Assembly (NCBI GenBank): GCA_046590195.1
Contig: JBKJTP010000275.1
Coordinates: forward strand, 1 to 5,836
Origin: JBKJTP01 sp046590195
GTDB taxonomy: Bacteria > Bacteroidota > Ignavibacteria > Palsa-1295
DNA: 5,836 nucleotides
Direction: 5' to 3'
Shown: piece by piece, positions 5,489 to 5,836 of the stretch
Numbering within the stretch: position 1 is the stretch's first letter
How the letters are laid out: every line of letters starts with the position of its first letter
The notes under the pieces: model-generated
Database searches by the model: none
Told to the model about the DNA's origin: nothing
What the model saw: only the letters and a program-made list of their open reading frames with translations
Program-made: the position numbers and the translations under genes

Positions 5489-5524
5489 GAGAAGCCCCGG
5501 TCATTGACTGGGGCTTCTTCGTTT
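5489..5524 (+). terminator. Intrinsic terminator of the bS22-like gene
   Basis: The stem AGAAGCCCCGGTC (5490-5502) pairs with GACTGGGGCTTCT (5506-5518) around an ATT loop: 13 pairs with a single G-U. It is followed by TCGTTT, a short T-rich tail. This is the clearest transcription stop in the window and ends the mini-gene transcript 22 bases after its TAG. Confidence 0.88.
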
Positions 5525-5593
5525 GTGCATTTCACATTTGGAATCGTCCCATCCAAAGCAGACTGAATGAGGTTATGTATATTCCCTGAAATC

Positions 5594-5599
5594 TATAAT
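5594..5599 (+). promoter_or_regulatory. -10-like box TATAAT before the last lipoprotein gene
   Basis: A consensus TATAAT sits nine bases before the ATG at 5609, so transcription would begin within a few bases of the start codon. No good -35 box is seen 16-18 bases upstream. No Shine-Dalgarno lies between the box and the ATG, consistent with a leaderless or nearly leaderless message. Confidence 0.4.
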
Positions 5600-5608
5600 A
5601 CCATCTCT

Positions 5609-5836
5609 ATGCGCGCACGCTCAATTGCAACACTTATCACCTTGATGCTTATCGCTGGCGGTGGCTGCACTGCTGATAGCGCGACGAACACGACAGAGAC
5701 CAAAGGACCAGAATCCCTCCCATTCGGCACCTATCAAGTGAAGATTGGTGGCACGTCACACGAGGTTACATCGATGTTTCGCCATTGGACAACCTCGATA
5801 ATGGATCTGGAGCTCAGTGGAAAGTACGGGGATACT
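5609..5836 (+). CDS. Putative lipoprotein, N-terminal part (cut by right edge)
   Basis: Seventy-six codons are open to the window edge. The product begins MRARSIATLITLMLIAGGGC, a short signal peptide with Arg2 and Arg4, a hydrophobic core and Cys20 as the likely lipidation site. The residues before the Cys are Gly-Gly-Gly, looser than the usual Leu-Ala-Gly, so the lipobox is plausible but not perfect. A Thr/Ser/Glu-rich linker follows, then a stretch from about residue 38 (PFGTYQVKIGG) that looks like the start of a beta-sheet domain. No family is recognised. Upstream are the strong terminator at 5489-5524 and a TATAAT box, so it is probably its own transcription unit. Confidence 0.7.
   Translation, partial: MRARSIATLITLMLIAGGGCTADSATNTTETKGPESLPFGTYQVKIGGTSHEVTSMFRHWTTSIMDLELSGKYGDT

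Overview
The window (about 5.8 kb, roughly half G+C by eye) looks like ordinary chromosome from a member of the Bacteroidota/Chlorobiota (FCB) group. The best clue is a 31-residue Lys/Arg-rich gene at 5372-5467 that begins MPSGKKRKRH and matches, from memory, the AURKAIP1/COX24-type (bS22/mS38-like) small ribosomal proteins typical of that group. Several genes lack a clear Shine-Dalgarno sequence, and there are three lipoproteins or exported proteins, both of which fit. Placement below phylum, for example Ignavibacteria or Kapabacteria-like, is a guess.

Layout. The start of a minus-strand gene for an exported protein (1-65) is cut by the left edge. A divergent regulatory region (66-361) follows, with three inverted repeats and a -10-like box. 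All remaining genes are on the plus strand: a small lipoprotein (362-595); a class-B asparagine synthase (asnB, 670-2508) overlapping a GT4-type glycosyltransferase (2505-3701) by four bases; an HU/IHF-family DNA-binding protein (3791-4114); 24 bases later, a membrane protein joining a zinc ribbon, one transmembrane helix, a His-rich stretch and TPR repeats (4139-5062); a 309-base hairpin-rich gap; the bS22-like mini-protein (5372-5467) with a strong intrinsic terminator (5489-5524); and the beginning of another lipoprotein (5609 to the right edge).

How the genes fit together. The asnB/glycosyltransferase pair is translationally coupled and resembles a fragment of a surface-polysaccharide or glycoconjugate pathway, so the amidotransferase may act on a sugar or polymer rather than make free asparagine. 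HU and the TPR protein probably share a transcript. The two lipoproteins and the exported protein are envelope proteins of unknown role.

Most unusual. The gap 5063-5371 holds a 148-bp element (5096-5243) with the architecture of a REPIN. Two arms in inverted orientation each begin GTAG followed by a GC-rich hairpin. The arms differ only at one compensated base pair, at loop positions and at one or two flanking bases. I see no defence system, CRISPR array, tRNA, rRNA or complete transposon here.
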